Shown: piece by piece, positions 49,847 to 59,364 of the stretch | How the letters are laid out: the number at the start of each line of letters is the position of its first letter | How positions within the stretch are numbered: the stretch's first letter is position 1 | NCBI GenBank assembly: GCA_028284285.1 | Contig: JANQSA010000025.1 | Location: 1-64,000 of the forward strand | Origin: Croceivirga sp. | GTDB taxonomy: Bacteria; Bacteroidota; Bacteroidia; Flavobacteriales; Flavobacteriaceae | Direction: 5' to 3' | DNA: 64,000 nt | Program-made: the position numbers and the translations under genes | The notes under the pieces: model-generated | Database searches by the model: none | Seen by the model: the letters and a program-made list of their open reading frames with translations, nothing else | What the model was told of the DNA's origin: nothing

Positions 49847-52060
49847 TTACGCCAATTCCGAAAGCTTTTTGGTAATTGGAAGTTTCCGTATCCGTTTTCC
49901 TGTAGTGGCAAAGATAGCATTGCACACTGCGGCATAGGTAGGTGGCCCTGCAATTTCCCCTACGCCCCATGGTTGGGTTTCGTCATTTTCACAAATATGT
50001 ACCTCAATTTCAGGGATTTCATGTATCCGAAATACCGGATTATCATGAAAGTTGCTGCGTTGTACAACACCATTGACATATTCCGTCCCTCCGTAAAATA
50101 TAGCGGATAGGGCCCAAATTACACCACCTTCCATCTGTTGCCGTACCTGATCCGGGTTAATCACCAGGCCACAATCAATAGCTGTTGTTATTTTAGTGAC
50201 TTTTATTTCATCATTTGCAGTGGAAACTTCGGCCACCACAGCGCCATAGCCGTTGCCATGCATATAGGGGTAGACTGCTATACCCTGGCCGGTATTTTCG
50301 GGCATTGGTTTTCCCCATTGTGCTTTTTGAGCTACCAGTTCCAATGCCCCCCGTAGTCTGTTGATGTTGCATTGATAGCTGTGTTTAAAATCCACCATTT
50401 TGTTTCGGGGGAGGAGACTGAGCCTGAATTCCAGGGGGTCCCTATTCAATTCAGAAGCTACTTCATCAATAAAGCATTCTGTGGAAAAACCCTCGGCATT
50501 GGCCATAACGGACCGCCATGCCCCGGTCTGTGTAAAAGCCTCTGCCTTAACCTGGGTTCCGGAACAGTTGGGAATATCATAGTACATCCATCCCAGTAAT
50601 CCGCCCCAATTGGCCATCACATTTTTGAAATCCCATGATATGGGCTTCCCTTCTTTAATACCTATGGTATGTTTATTGAGTTCGAAAGGGTTCAGATAAT
50701 CGAATTTGATGTCATCTTCCCTGGTATAGCACATTTTAACCAAATCTCCCCCTGCCGCTTTGGATACCAAAAGGGACTCCACCGCATACTCTGAAGAATA
50801 ACGTAACCCAAACCCTCCGCCGCTGGGATGACAGTTTATCCTGATGTTTTCCCTGGGCATCCCAAGATGTTTTTCAATGTTGGCGATTATTTTATCTGCG
50901 GATTGTGTGCCTACCCACATCTCACAGGAATCTCCCCTAAAATGCGATGTGGCATTCAGGGGTTCCATACAGGCATGATGCTGATAAGGAAACTCGTAGG
51001 TGTAGGAAATGATGTTGTCCAGTTCATCTTCCGCGATCTTCTTTCCAATTCTCAAGATCTCGGTTCCCTTGGCGTTCGCCAATTGTTCATGGCAGTCCGC
51101 AACAAACTTTTCATGTTCTATTTTGGCGTTTTCTCCCAAATCCCATTCGGCAGTGACGGCTTGTTTTCCCTGGAAGGCCGCCCAGGTTGAATTGGCAATT
51201 ACTGCTACGCCATCCCTGATATGAGTGGCTTCATCCAATAGGACTCCCTCGATTTGCACCACTTTTTCAACCCCGGATATTTTTAACGCTTCGGAAGCAT
51301 CAAAACGAAGTAGTTTTCCTTTGAATACGGGACACCGCAGCACGGCAGCGTATTTCATCCCGGGTAATTGCACATCAATGCTAAAGGGATGCCGTCCGGT
51401 AACCATATCGGGTATGATCTTACTTTTCAGGCTTTTGCCGATAAGCTTAAATTTAGAACGGTATTTTAGCGGCACTTGTTCAAACAAACTGCGGTAATCA
51501 TCAGGGACAATGACCTTTTCCACCAATTGGCCGTATTCCAATTGGACATCGCTACCGCGCAGATAAACATGGTTGTTTTCCGCATAACATTCATCCTTGT
51601 ACACCGACCATTCTTTGGCAGCGGCTTCTATCAACAGGTATTTTGCAAAAGCACCGGCTTTTCGCAACAGGTCCCAGTGTAACAAAGTACTTGTACTGCC
51701 CCCGGTAATATCGGATTCACTTACGGACGATTTAATATACCTTATGTTGATTTTTTCCCAGTCCGCTTCCAGTTCCTCAGCCAGGATAGAAGACAATCCC
51801 GTACTTACGCCCTGACCCATTTCATATTTGGTAAGGCTAACGAAAACGTTTCCATCCGGTTTGATTTGCAGAAAATCCGTAAGATCAAGTGCGCCCTTAG
51901 CTTCAAAACCGTTTTCCAGCGTTATCATAGGGCTTGCGGTTACAGGAATATTTACCACTTCCTTCACACAACTCTCCAGGAAATTAAGACCAATGACCAA
52001 CCCGCCACCGGCCAGTCCGGTCCGTTTTAAAAAATCTCTTCTAGAGCTAATGGTTTTCAT
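49847..52060 (-). CDS. Molybdopterin-binding large subunit of a xanthine dehydrogenase/isoquinoline oxidoreductase-type enzyme
   Basis: A 737-residue protein with a Tat signal SSRRDFLKRTGLAGGGLVIGL, as in IorB-type large subunits that carry their own export signal. Motifs of the family: VSLTKYEMGQGVSTGLSSILAEEL near residue 75, EPLNATSHF, HPSGGGFGLRYSSEYAVE, TQTGAWRSVMANAEGF, and near the C-terminus WGVGEIAGPP with the catalytic-type Glu. It would hydroxylate a heteroaromatic or aldehyde substrate using a molybdenum-cytosine-dinucleotide cofactor. Its start overlaps the 2Fe-2S subunit stop by 4 bp. No FAD subunit is present, again as in the IorAB group. Confidence 0.9.
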   Translation of the reverse strand: MKTISSRRDFLKRTGLAGGGLVIGLNFLESCVKEVVNIPVTASPMITLENGFEAKGALDLTDFLQIKPDGNVFVSLTKYEMGQGVSTGLSSILAEELEADWEKINIRYIKSSVSESDITGGSTSTLLHWDLLRKAGAFAKYLLIEAAAKEWSVYKDECYAENNHVYLRGSDVQLEYGQLVEKVIVPDDYRSLFEQVPLKYRSKFKLIGKSLKSKIIPDMVTGRHPFSIDVQLPGMKYAAVLRCPVFKGKLLRFDASEALKISGVEKVVQIEGVLLDEATHIRDGVAVIANSTWAAFQGKQAVTAEWDLGENAKIEHEKFVADCHEQLANAKGTEILRIGKKIAEDELDNIISYTYEFPYQHHACMEPLNATSHFRGDSCEMWVGTQSADKIIANIEKHLGMPRENIRINCHPSGGGFGLRYSSEYAVESLLVSKAAGGDLVKMCYTREDDIKFDYLNPFELNKHTIGIKEGKPISWDFKNVMANWGGLLGWMYYDIPNCSGTQVKAEAFTQTGAWRSVMANAEGFSTECFIDEVASELNRDPLEFRLSLLPRNKMVDFKHSYQCNINRLRGALELVAQKAQWGKPMPENTGQGIAVYPYMHGNGYGAVVAEVSTANDEIKVTKITTAIDCGLVINPDQVRQQMEGGVIWALSAIFYGGTEYVNGVVQRSNFHDNPVFRIHEIPEIEVHICENDETQPWGVGEIAGPPTYAAVCNAIFATTGKRIRKLPITKKLSELA

Positions 52061-52527
52061 ACACTATCGTTTTTTGGAACTTTTTCAACAGCTGATCGTA
52101 TGGCCTTCAGTATTCGTGGATAGGTCCCACATCTACAGATATTACCGGACATGGCATTTAGGATCTCCTCATCTGTAGGACTGGGATTGTTTTTTAAAAG
52201 TCCTATGGCGCTCATAATTTGTCCGCTTTGACAATACCCACATTGTGGCACCTGTTCTTCAATCCAGGCTTCCTGTAAGAAGCGATAGCTACTTTTTTCC
52301 ACTCCTTCAATGGTTTGAATATCCTTGTCAATACAGGATTGAACGGGAATACTACAAGACCGCACAGCACTTCCTTCCAAAAGCACAGTACATGCCCCAC
52401 ATTGTGCAATGCCACACCCAAACTTGGTACCTGTTAATCCCAATAGGTCCCGTAAAGCCCATAACAAAGGCATGTTGGGATCCACTTCGCTATCATAGTG
52501 CTTACCGTTGATGGTTAATCGTATCAT
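52057..52527 (-). CDS. (2Fe-2S)-binding small subunit (IorA-type)
   Basis: A 156-residue protein with both iron-sulfur clusters visible: Cys38, 43, 46 and 58 (plant-ferredoxin type, GCGIAQCGACTVLL...RSC) and Cys96, 99, 131 and 133 (CGYCQSGQIM...NICRCG). It transfers electrons from the molybdenum subunit encoded next. Its start overlaps the VOC protein stop by 4 bp and its stop overlaps the large subunit start, so the three genes are translationally coupled. Confidence 0.93.
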   Translation of the reverse strand: MIRLTINGKHYDSEVDPNMPLLWALRDLLGLTGTKFGCGIAQCGACTVLLEGSAVRSCSIPVQSCIDKDIQTIEGVEKSSYRFLQEAWIEEQVPQCGYCQSGQIMSAIGLLKNNPSPTDEEILNAMSGNICRCGTYPRILKAIRSAVEKVPKNDSV

Positions 52528-53027
52528 GACCCTATCTCGTTTTCTGAAACTCTTTCGAAGATGACGGCATCGGGTTGCGGCATTGTATCGATGTATAAAA
52601 GCTCAATGATAATGCCAGCCGTAGGTAATTGGAAATATCCGAACTCGAAAGCTTCCCTGGTCTTTCCATATTGAACGGGTTTGAATCCCTTGTTCATCAG
52701 GTTGTCTTTAGCGTTCATAAAGGAATTGTAATCATGGAAAGTGATCCCTGAATGATGATAACCTTCGCCTTTCTTTTCCAAATGCTCTTTTAGGACACTA
52801 TTCCCCTTTAAGGGCGCAATGATCTCAATATTACTCGTACCTATCGGAGCAATAGCCACCTTAAAAGAATAGGGTTCCATTTGTCCATGAACCAGACAGA
52901 TTTCCGGCGATATGCTCCAAACTTTAAAGGTTACTCCAAGCGTGTTCGAAAGTCTGGTGGCTTCAGCATCCAAATCCTTTACCAAAAAAGATTGATGGTC
53001 AAGATGTGCAGCATTGAGTAGTGACAT
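52524..53027 (-). CDS. VOC-superfamily (glyoxalase/methylmalonyl-CoA epimerase-like) protein
   Basis: A 167-residue protein with the two beta-alpha-beta-beta-beta modules of the vicinal oxygen chelate fold: LDHQSFLVKDLDAEATRLSNTLG at the start, FKVAIAPIGTSNIEIIAPLKGNS, HHSGITFHDYNSFMNAKDNLMNKGFKPVQYG, and AGIIIELLYIDTM ending with the Glu ligand. His11, His92-93 and the late Glu are candidate metal ligands. Being first in an operon with a molybdo-hydroxylase suggests a joint pathway for an aromatic or aldehyde compound. Confidence 0.82.
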   Translation of the reverse strand: MSLLNAAHLDHQSFLVKDLDAEATRLSNTLGVTFKVWSISPEICLVHGQMEPYSFKVAIAPIGTSNIEIIAPLKGNSVLKEHLEKKGEGYHHSGITFHDYNSFMNAKDNLMNKGFKPVQYGKTREAFEFGYFQLPTAGIIIELLYIDTMPQPDAVIFERVSENEIGS

Positions 53028-53213
53028 AAGCGTTCTAATTATTTAATCCCTGACGAAATTTCTTCAGTTATTTCCTGCGATATGAGTTAAAATGCCCAAA
53101 TAGGGTTTAATTGGTACCGAAACCCTTTTTTAAGCAATGAGTAACCGGTGGCAATCTCCTTTTGAAGCATCCCGAAACTGAAAAAGTACTATCGAAAGGA
53201 GGGGAGGGTGATC

Positions 53214-53954
53214 CTAAAAATCCTGTATTGCGGGTCTTAGGGCTATTTCATTTATATCTACCTCCGATGGTTGTTCAATAGCAAAAGCAATCGCTTTTGC
53301 CACCGACTCCGCCGGGATAGCAATTTTATAGAACTCATCCAGCTGGTCTGCACTTGCCTGGTGCGATGTGCCGTACTGCAGTTCGGATGCTACCGCTCCG
53401 GGTGCTATGGTTGTTGTTCGTATTTTTTCACCTACTTCATGTCGCAGACCATCGGATATGGCCCGTACCGCAAACTTGGTTCCGCTGTAGACAGTGCCTC
53501 CCGGGCTAAATACCTTTAATCCTGCCACGGAGGAGATATTGATAAAGTGTCCGGATCCCTGTTTTTCAAATACGGGCAAAGCGGCCGCTACTCCATAGAG
53601 AACGCCTTTGATATTGATATCAATCATCCTATCCCATTCCGCTACTTTTAAAGCTTGAAGGGGAGCTATAGACATAAGACCTGCATTGTTGATCAATACA
53701 TCCAACCTTCCAAAGACTTCAACCGCTCTGTCTACAAAGGCTTTTACCTGATCCTTATCGGTGACATCCATCTTCATGAAGATGGCCGCATCGGTTTCCG
53801 CATTGATTTCATCTGCTATGGCTTCCAACTTTTCCTCACGCCTCGCCCCCAGGATCACTTTTGCTCCCTTTGCTGCCAGGTAGCGTGCTGTGGCTTCTCC
53901 CAAACCACTACTTGCTCCGGTTATTGCGATGACTTTTCCTTTAATTTCACTCAT
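53214..53954 (-). CDS. SDR-family oxidoreductase
   Basis: A 246-residue classical short-chain dehydrogenase: TGASSGLGEA (cofactor-binding glycines), NNAG near residue 89, catalytic Ser142, Tyr156 and Lys160 (ISSVAG, YSGTK). The residues after the second strand (GARREEKL) include Arg, which suggests NADP(H) preference. It has the look of the group related to serine/3-hydroxy acid dehydrogenases (YdfG-like). Cytoplasmic. It lies 186 bp upstream of the VOC/molybdo-hydroxylase operon. Confidence 0.92.
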   Translation of the reverse strand: MSEIKGKVIAITGASSGLGEATARYLAAKGAKVILGARREEKLEAIADEINAETDAAIFMKMDVTDKDQVKAFVDRAVEVFGRLDVLINNAGLMSIAPLQALKVAEWDRMIDINIKGVLYGVAAALPVFEKQGSGHFINISSVAGLKVFSPGGTVYSGTKFAVRAISDGLRHEVGEKIRTTTIAPGAVASELQYGTSHQASADQLDEFYKIAIPAESVAKAIAFAIEQPSEVDINEIALRPAIQDF

Positions 53955-54143
53955 TTTATAATTGTTTTTAGGTTCCTTATTGTGGTAAACGAATTACCAA
54001 TGCCTCCCATGGCTTTAAAACACCCTTATTAGCCTCCTCATCTCGGGAATAATTGGACATTAAGATTTCTCACTCCTTCAATAGTTTGAATTTCTTTGAC
54101 CTTAATTTTCAATTCAAATTCTTCCCTGGTTAATTAACAGGGA

Positions 54144-55154
54144 TTAGATAGTTCTCATTCCGTAAGCCGTTATCATCCGGTAGGGATATAATTCGGGAAG
54201 TTCACTTATGTTGTCCAGTTCTTGTACATCCTCCGGTGACAGTATTATTTTGGCGGATGCCATGGTTTCCACTAACTGTTGGGGTATTCTGGCACCCAAA
54301 ATGACCGAAGCCACTGTGCCCTTACTCAAAATCCACGCAATAGCCAGTTGGGCGACAGTACAGGAATATTTTTCACTTAAATCCTTAAGCACCTCTAAAA
54401 CTGCCCAATTTTGTGCTGTATTCCTTCTATCCCAGAATTCTTCATGGCTATCGGCGGAAGTTGCAATTCGGCCTTCTTTTGGCATCTCCTTGCGCCTGTA
54501 CTTTCCGGTTAAAAAGCCTCCTCCTAAGGGGCCCCATACCATAAGGCCCAAACCTTCACTTTCAAAAAGATCAAAGAATTCGTACTCGATATCTCTATTG
54601 ACCAAACTGTACTGATATTGTGCGGCAACAAAGCGACTGGCTCCTATGGCGTCGCAGATGCCCAAACCCTTCATCACCTGCCAGGATTTGAAATTGGAAA
54701 CTCCCAGATATCGTACTTTGCCCTGGGAGATTAGGTTTTTCAGGGTACTAATCGTTTCTTCCAAAGGGGTGATAGGATCAACGCAATGGACATAAAGCAG
54801 GTCTATATAATCCGTTTTTAACCGTGTAAGGCTGTCTTCAACCGCTTTTAGGATGTGGGTGCGGGACAGACCTTGTGCATTTGGGTTTTGAGCCGTTGAA
54901 AATCTAACTTTTGTAGAAATAACAATGTCATGTCGTTTACCGGAAATGGCCTTTGAAATGATTTCTTCCGACCTTCCCTGGGCATAGATATCTGCTGTAT
55001 CGATATGATTGCCGCCATTTCCCAGGTAGCGATCTACCAATTCAATCGCTTCCCGCTCAGAAGTACCTCTCGGCGAGTTTTCGCCAAACAACATTGTACC
55101 CAAAGTGAGGTTAGAGGTCACCAGTCCACTGTTGCCAATTCTGTTATTCTTCAT
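54144..55154 (-). CDS. Aldo/keto reductase
   Basis: A 336-residue TIM-barrel NADPH-dependent reductase. The catalytic tetrad is visible: Asp52, Tyr57, Lys82 and His123 (IDTADIYAQG, STKVRF, LLYVHCVDP). The end has VASVILGARIPQQL, the usual cofactor loop. It is close to the group of AKRs that reduce sugars or reactive carbonyls. Together with the SDR and the molybdo-hydroxylase genes it forms a minus-strand redox cluster. Confidence 0.92.
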   Translation of the reverse strand: MKNNRIGNSGLVTSNLTLGTMLFGENSPRGTSEREAIELVDRYLGNGGNHIDTADIYAQGRSEEIISKAISGKRHDIVISTKVRFSTAQNPNAQGLSRTHILKAVEDSLTRLKTDYIDLLYVHCVDPITPLEETISTLKNLISQGKVRYLGVSNFKSWQVMKGLGICDAIGASRFVAAQYQYSLVNRDIEYEFFDLFESEGLGLMVWGPLGGGFLTGKYRRKEMPKEGRIATSADSHEEFWDRRNTAQNWAVLEVLKDLSEKYSCTVAQLAIAWILSKGTVASVILGARIPQQLVETMASAKIILSPEDVQELDNISELPELYPYRMITAYGMRTI

Positions 55155-55405
55155 TTTTTAAATGGGATTTACTATCTGACAGGAAAGGTATTTTATACTT
55201 TCAAACGCTTTTATTTTAAATGCCTAACCGGCGTATTAGCACTACGTAACCCCGGTTTTTTACAACCAATACTGCTTAGTGTATTACTTCCGTTATGCGA
55301 TGGAAGTATATCCCGTAATGTATGGCGAACCACCAGGCCGAAATGACGGGCGATGGAGGCTTTTTTATTTAGAATATGTGAGGGGTACAATAGCTTGCCA
55401 GTTGG

Positions 55406-56125
55406 TCAAACCCTGTTCTTATCCAATGTTGTCAGGACCTTTTCCTTGTAGTTATTCCCAATGGGAAAGGATTTCCGGTTTATCACGATATAGCTATTGG
55501 TATAGTTTTGAATGGCGTTGAGATTCACAATAAATGAGCGGTGGATCCTAAGGAAAAGATCCCCTTGAATCCTGGTTTCCATATCGCCAATACTGACCAT
55601 GGTCAGATAGGTCCTCTTCTCGGTTACGATCTTAATGTGGTTTTTTATGCTTTCGATATATAGAATGTCCTCTAGCTCAACCCTAACGTTTTCTCTGTTC
55701 TCCTTGATGTATATATGATGTTTTACGCCATTACCCTCCGGTAAGTGTATTCTGCCTTGCTTGTTTTCCTTGGAATCAAACAGGCGTTGGGCTTTTGAAA
55801 TAGCCTGCATGAATCGTTCCAGCGCGATAGGCTTCAGCAAGTAATCCACAACATCCATTTCATAGCCATCCAGGGCAAAATCACGGTGAGCCGTAGTGAA
55901 GATAACCAATGGGGGATTATTAAGCGCTCTTAAAAAGGTGAGTCCGTCCAACTTGGGCATTTCAATATCCAGGAACAACAGGTCCACTTTTGTTTTTTCC
56001 AGAATGCCGAAGGCTTGCAAGGCACTCCTGCTTTTTCCAACGATTTCAAAACCTTCAAATTCTTTTAGGTGATTTTCAATGACTTTTATCGCCAGGGGTT
56101 CGTCATCCACTATCAAACATTTCAT
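55406..56125 (-). CDS. LytTR-family response regulator (second pair)
   Basis: A 239-residue protein: receiver with Asp8/Asp7-type acidic pocket, phosphoacceptor Asp53 in LLFLDIEMPKLDG, FTTAH and LLKP; C-terminal LytTR domain (VELEDILYIESIKNHIKIVTEKRTYLTMVSIGDMETRIQ, FLRIHRSFIVNLNAI). Pairs with the kinase at 56324. They are separated by 198 bp with GC-rich palindromes, in contrast to the overlapping pair at 22407-24193. Confidence 0.92.
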   Translation of the reverse strand: MKCLIVDDEPLAIKVIENHLKEFEGFEIVGKSRSALQAFGILEKTKVDLLFLDIEMPKLDGLTFLRALNNPPLVIFTTAHRDFALDGYEMDVVDYLLKPIALERFMQAISKAQRLFDSKENKQGRIHLPEGNGVKHHIYIKENRENVRVELEDILYIESIKNHIKIVTEKRTYLTMVSIGDMETRIQGDLFLRIHRSFIVNLNAIQNYTNSYIVINRKSFPIGNNYKEKVLTTLDKNRV

Positions 56126-56170
56126 CTGTTTAAATTTTTTAACTATTTGATACTAGTATACTTAAAAACC

Positions 56171-56224
56171 CGCCTGCGGCAGGCAGGTATAAGAACCGAT
56201 GTGACCCTGCCTGCGGCAGGCAGG
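56171..56224. repeat. Two GC-rich palindromes between kinase and regulator
   Basis: CGCCTGCGGCAGGCAGGT (56171-56188) and CCCTGCCTGCGGCAGGCAGG (56205-56224) share CCTGCGGCAGGCAGG. They form short strong hairpins. Such repeats are found at many intergenic places in flavobacterial genomes; here they could reduce transcription from kinase into regulator. Confidence 0.6.
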
Positions 56225-56323
56225 CACTCGTTGCACTCGTTCTCCCATGAATTTATTTTAATCATCTCACTGTGTGAATTTTTGATTAAAAAAATTCATG
56301 TTTGTTTCATGATAAACGGTTCT

Positions 56324-57403
56324 TTACATTTTAATTGTTAGAGCAACATAATACGTGTCTTTTTGCGACAGTTGGAGTTCATATCTCGGCCCATAAATGA
56401 GCTCTAATCGTTTTCGGACGTTCGAGAGGCCAATCCCGCTATTAACCCTATTATTTTTTTGTTTTTCAACTGCTTTTTCCGGAATACTGTTTTCGCATTT
56501 AAACAAAAACGCATCATGCTGAATATCTACTTCAATACGTATCCAGCTCTTTTCCATACTATCTCCCGTACCATGTTTAAACGCATTTTCCGCGAAAGAA
56601 ACCAGGATGAACGGGGGAATCATGACCGTACCGGTATCCCCCTTAACCTGATAGCTGATCTCAAGTTCGTCACCGTATCTCAATTTTTCCAGCTCAATAA
56701 AATTGTTCAGTTGTTCCAGTTCCTTTTTTAGCGGTACCGTCCTGTCATTGGAATCGTACAGCATATAATCCATCATCTCCGAAAACCGCAGCACTACTTC
56801 GCCGGCTTTGTGGTCTTTGGTCAAGATTAGACTGTACAGATTGTTCAGGGTATTAAAAAGAAAGTGAGGCTGAAGCTGATGTTTTAAAAACTTGAGCTCG
56901 GTCTCCAGTTTTTGCCGTATCAGCGCCTTGGTCTCCCGTTCATATTTGAATTGCTGCTGGACGAACTTGATAACGCCTACCAGGGATACCACAAAAAGCA
57001 GGTCCAACACCTTGTAAGCAATGGTAAAACTCAAGTAGTTTTGATATTTTAACTTTTTTATAAACGCCTCTGAATGAATAAGGTATCTGCTTATGTAGTA
57101 ATAGTCCACAGCACGAAAAAGAAAGCCTCCTGCAATAATCAGGCAAAGGGCAATAACAGCCAGCTTGGTGTATTGCTTTTTTGGGGCGTATTTAGGGACT
57201 AAAAAGTAAATAATAAAGTAGGTCAGGAACAGTTTTATAGGCAGTATACATAGTTCAAAGATGACCCAGACACCGTAATTCCCTTCATCGTAAGAGTTAC
57301 CATTGACCACTGCGTAAAACACTAACCAACCCAACCAATAGGCCAAGTGCCTGCTGATGCGCTCCAGGTTCCATGTATCATAGGTCTTTGAAAACAGCCT
57401 CAT
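56324..57403 (-). CDS. LytS-like sensor histidine kinase (second pair)
   Basis: A 359-residue membrane kinase with four hydrophobic segments (about residues 20-36, 47-70, 80-100 and 126-148), coiled coil, and phosphoacceptor His180 in FLKHQLQPHFLFNTLNNLY. The ATP-binding part has FAENAFKHG (N-box) and NSGIGLSNVRKRLELIYG (G-box). No extracytoplasmic sensor domain. Divergent from the small secreted protein gene at 57806 across a 402-bp region. Confidence 0.92.
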   Translation of the reverse strand: MRLFSKTYDTWNLERISRHLAYWLGWLVFYAVVNGNSYDEGNYGVWVIFELCILPIKLFLTYFIIYFLVPKYAPKKQYTKLAVIALCLIIAGGFLFRAVDYYYISRYLIHSEAFIKKLKYQNYLSFTIAYKVLDLLFVVSLVGVIKFVQQQFKYERETKALIRQKLETELKFLKHQLQPHFLFNTLNNLYSLILTKDHKAGEVVLRFSEMMDYMLYDSNDRTVPLKKELEQLNNFIELEKLRYGDELEISYQVKGDTGTVMIPPFILVSFAENAFKHGTGDSMEKSWIRIEVDIQHDAFLFKCENSIPEKAVEKQKNNRVNSGIGLSNVRKRLELIYGPRYELQLSQKDTYYVALTIKM

Positions 57404-57805
57404 GCGCTAAATATATACATCTCTGCGGATTAATAAGGGATATCAAAGGACTAAACCAGAGTTAGTTGGTACTAAACGCCTGTTTGTTTGTACCGCTGGA
57501 TTTTTAATGAGATAGACCGATTTGCGTTCTCTGCACCGGGTGTGTAAAACAACGGTTTCAAATCTGATCATTTTTCAGTGCTAATGCCTGGAAATCAATG
57601 GCTGGGATTACCTACACCTGCCCGTATAGGGTGTACTATGGATGTGATGTGTTATGGGGTTTTAATGATGTAATGAAACATCGTTTTTGCATTATCCTTT
57701 GTTGGTACTACTATTCTTTGTGTTAGGCATTTAAAAGAAAAAGAAGGGGATATCTGTACTTACCTTCGTTTCAAAATAAGTAGTGTTAATCTAAATCTAT
57801 TAGTT
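57404..57805. other. Divergent intergenic region
   Basis: 402 bp between the kinase gene (minus) and the small secreted protein gene (plus). It must hold both promoters. I see no box that fits the TAnnTTTG consensus well and no RNA structure. Confidence 0.4.
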
Positions 57806-58147
57806 ATGAAGGGTATTAGTAAAAACTTCGTTTTAACAGCATTAGCGGTACTGCTATCGTTTGTTGCAGTACAGGCAGGGACTCCAAAAAAGGGCAATGA
57901 TCCGCGTATCCAAAATCGAGACAATACGCTTACGGTGGCATTTTTAAACCTGAATCAGGATAAATACGAGATCAGAATTTATTCTAGTAATAATGCACTT
58001 GTTCATGAAGCGGTGTTGGTAAACACCCCATATCTTAGCGGAAAAGTGTTCGACTTTAAAGATTCTGTCAAGGACTATTATCGGATAGCTGTTGTATCAG
58101 AAGGTAAGACGGTTATTGAGGAACGGTTGTTTTTGGGAAATCTATAA
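57806..58147 (+). CDS. Small secreted protein, 113 aa
   Basis: The protein has a signal peptide (1-24, ending VQAG) and a mature part of about 89 residues that is a single beta-sandwich-like domain (NTLTVAFLNLNQDKYEIRIYSSNNALVHEAVLV, VFDFKDSVKDYYRIAVVSEGKTVIEERLFLG). It resembles small secreted DUF3244-like or C-terminal sandwich domains in Bacteroidota, but no family is certain. It is monocistronic and followed by a strong terminator, which suggests high expression. Opposite strand to the glucan operon. Confidence 0.7.
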   Translation: MKGISKNFVLTALAVLLSFVAVQAGTPKKGNDPRIQNRDNTLTVAFLNLNQDKYEIRIYSSNNALVHEAVLVNTPYLSGKVFDFKDSVKDYYRIAVVSEGKTVIEERLFLGNL

Positions 58148-58296
58148 AAGACAACAAACCTTTTATGTCCCCAAAATATGGACTTAAAAGAAGGGAAGCG
58201 ATTTATTGTTTTAAACTGTTTTTTCAGATGGTTTCCTAAAATGGTAAATAACATAATGGTCTGAAGGCCCACCTTTATCATTGTATTGACAAATCA

Positions 58297-58336
58297 AACC
58301 CTGATAATGGATAATAGATTATCAGGGTTTTTTGTT
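58297..58336 (+). terminator. Strong rho-independent terminator
   Basis: AACCCTGATAAT (58297-58308) pairs perfectly with ATTATCAGGGTT (58318-58329), followed by TTTTGTTTT. It lies 150 bp after the secreted protein gene and may also serve the convergent glucan operon. Confidence 0.82.
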
Positions 58337-58431
58337 TTCGGGTAAAACTAAAGGAAAAAAGCATGGCTTTCATTCCATAGCGATAGCAATCAGCACAAGG
58401 AATGACAAGAGGATAGCGTGCCTCTTTTTTC

Positions 58432-59316
58432 TTAGAATTTCAGTTTTTCATCTTTGTCCCAAAGCCCCCAATACGCTCCTACGTCTCCTTCGTCCCCCAC
58501 TTTCCAGGATTCATCAAAAGACGAAAAATAAAAGATATCAATATCTTCTTCCCGGGACCATTTTTGAGTATTCATAAAATACTTTAAATAGTTTTCCATG
58601 GAAGGATAGGCTCCTTCCAAATTGGTTCCCTGACTGGGCCAGCCGGTTTCTGAAATAATTACCTTTTTGCCACCACCGGCACGAACTGCCCTGTTGTACA
58701 TATCCTTCATATAAAGCAAGGCGTAGTCCTGATCACAGCCTTCCCAGAAAGGGTAGCAGTTCGCTAAAATAATATCACAGGCTTCGGTAATATTGGGACG
58801 TTCGCTAAACTCATAGTACGCGTCAACATAGCCTACCGGAACATCGGTGATACTATCTTTAACGGTATAAATAAAATCCAAAAGCTGGTCTTCGGATAAA
58901 TCACCGCGATACATGACCTCATTACCAACAGCAGCAATATCTACATATCCGGCATTGGCCAGTTTGATAAGGCCCGCAATTTCCCGTTCATTGGTTTCCG
59001 GATCATCACCTAACCAGGCGCCCACCAAGGTCTTGATTCCATTTTCCCTGGCTATTCTGGGAATGGCTTCATTACCGTCCGTACACGAAAAGGAACGTAT
59101 CCATTTCGTATAAGGCTTTATAATTTCCATCCGTCTGCGTATTTGTTCTTCGGAAATGTGATCTCCGGGCTTTTGTCCCTCCATATAGGGACTAAAGCAT
59201 AGGCCATGCATCCCTTCCTCCAGCATTTCCCGACATAAACTTTTCAGTTTTTTTTCTGTTTTTCCGGCATACTCCAAGGCAGCCAGCGCTAAAAACCGCT
59301 CAGATTTGAAAGACAT
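58432..59316 (-). CDS. GH17 beta-1,3-glucanase-like enzyme without signal peptide
   Basis: A 294-residue TIM-barrel enzyme of glycoside hydrolase family 17: acid/base Glu133 in AAVGNEVMYRG and nucleophile Glu223 in IISETGWPSQG, plus FDESWK near the end. GH17 enzymes cut or transfer beta-1,3-glucans. There is no signal peptide or lipobox (MSFKSERFLALAALEYAGK), so the protein is probably cytoplasmic and acts on imported oligosaccharides. Last gene of the operon that runs from beyond 64000 to 58432; 48 bp after the MFS gene. Confidence 0.88.
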   Translation of the reverse strand: MSFKSERFLALAALEYAGKTEKKLKSLCREMLEEGMHGLCFSPYMEGQKPGDHISEEQIRRRMEIIKPYTKWIRSFSCTDGNEAIPRIARENGIKTLVGAWLGDDPETNEREIAGLIKLANAGYVDIAAVGNEVMYRGDLSEDQLLDFIYTVKDSITDVPVGYVDAYYEFSERPNITEACDIILANCYPFWEGCDQDYALLYMKDMYNRAVRAGGGKKVIISETGWPSQGTNLEGAYPSMENYLKYFMNTQKWSREEDIDIFYFSSFDESWKVGDEGDVGAYWGLWDKDEKLKF

Positions 59317-59364
59317 TGGTTTAGTATATTAGTATTAGTCAGATCGTCATATGTATTGCCAAAT

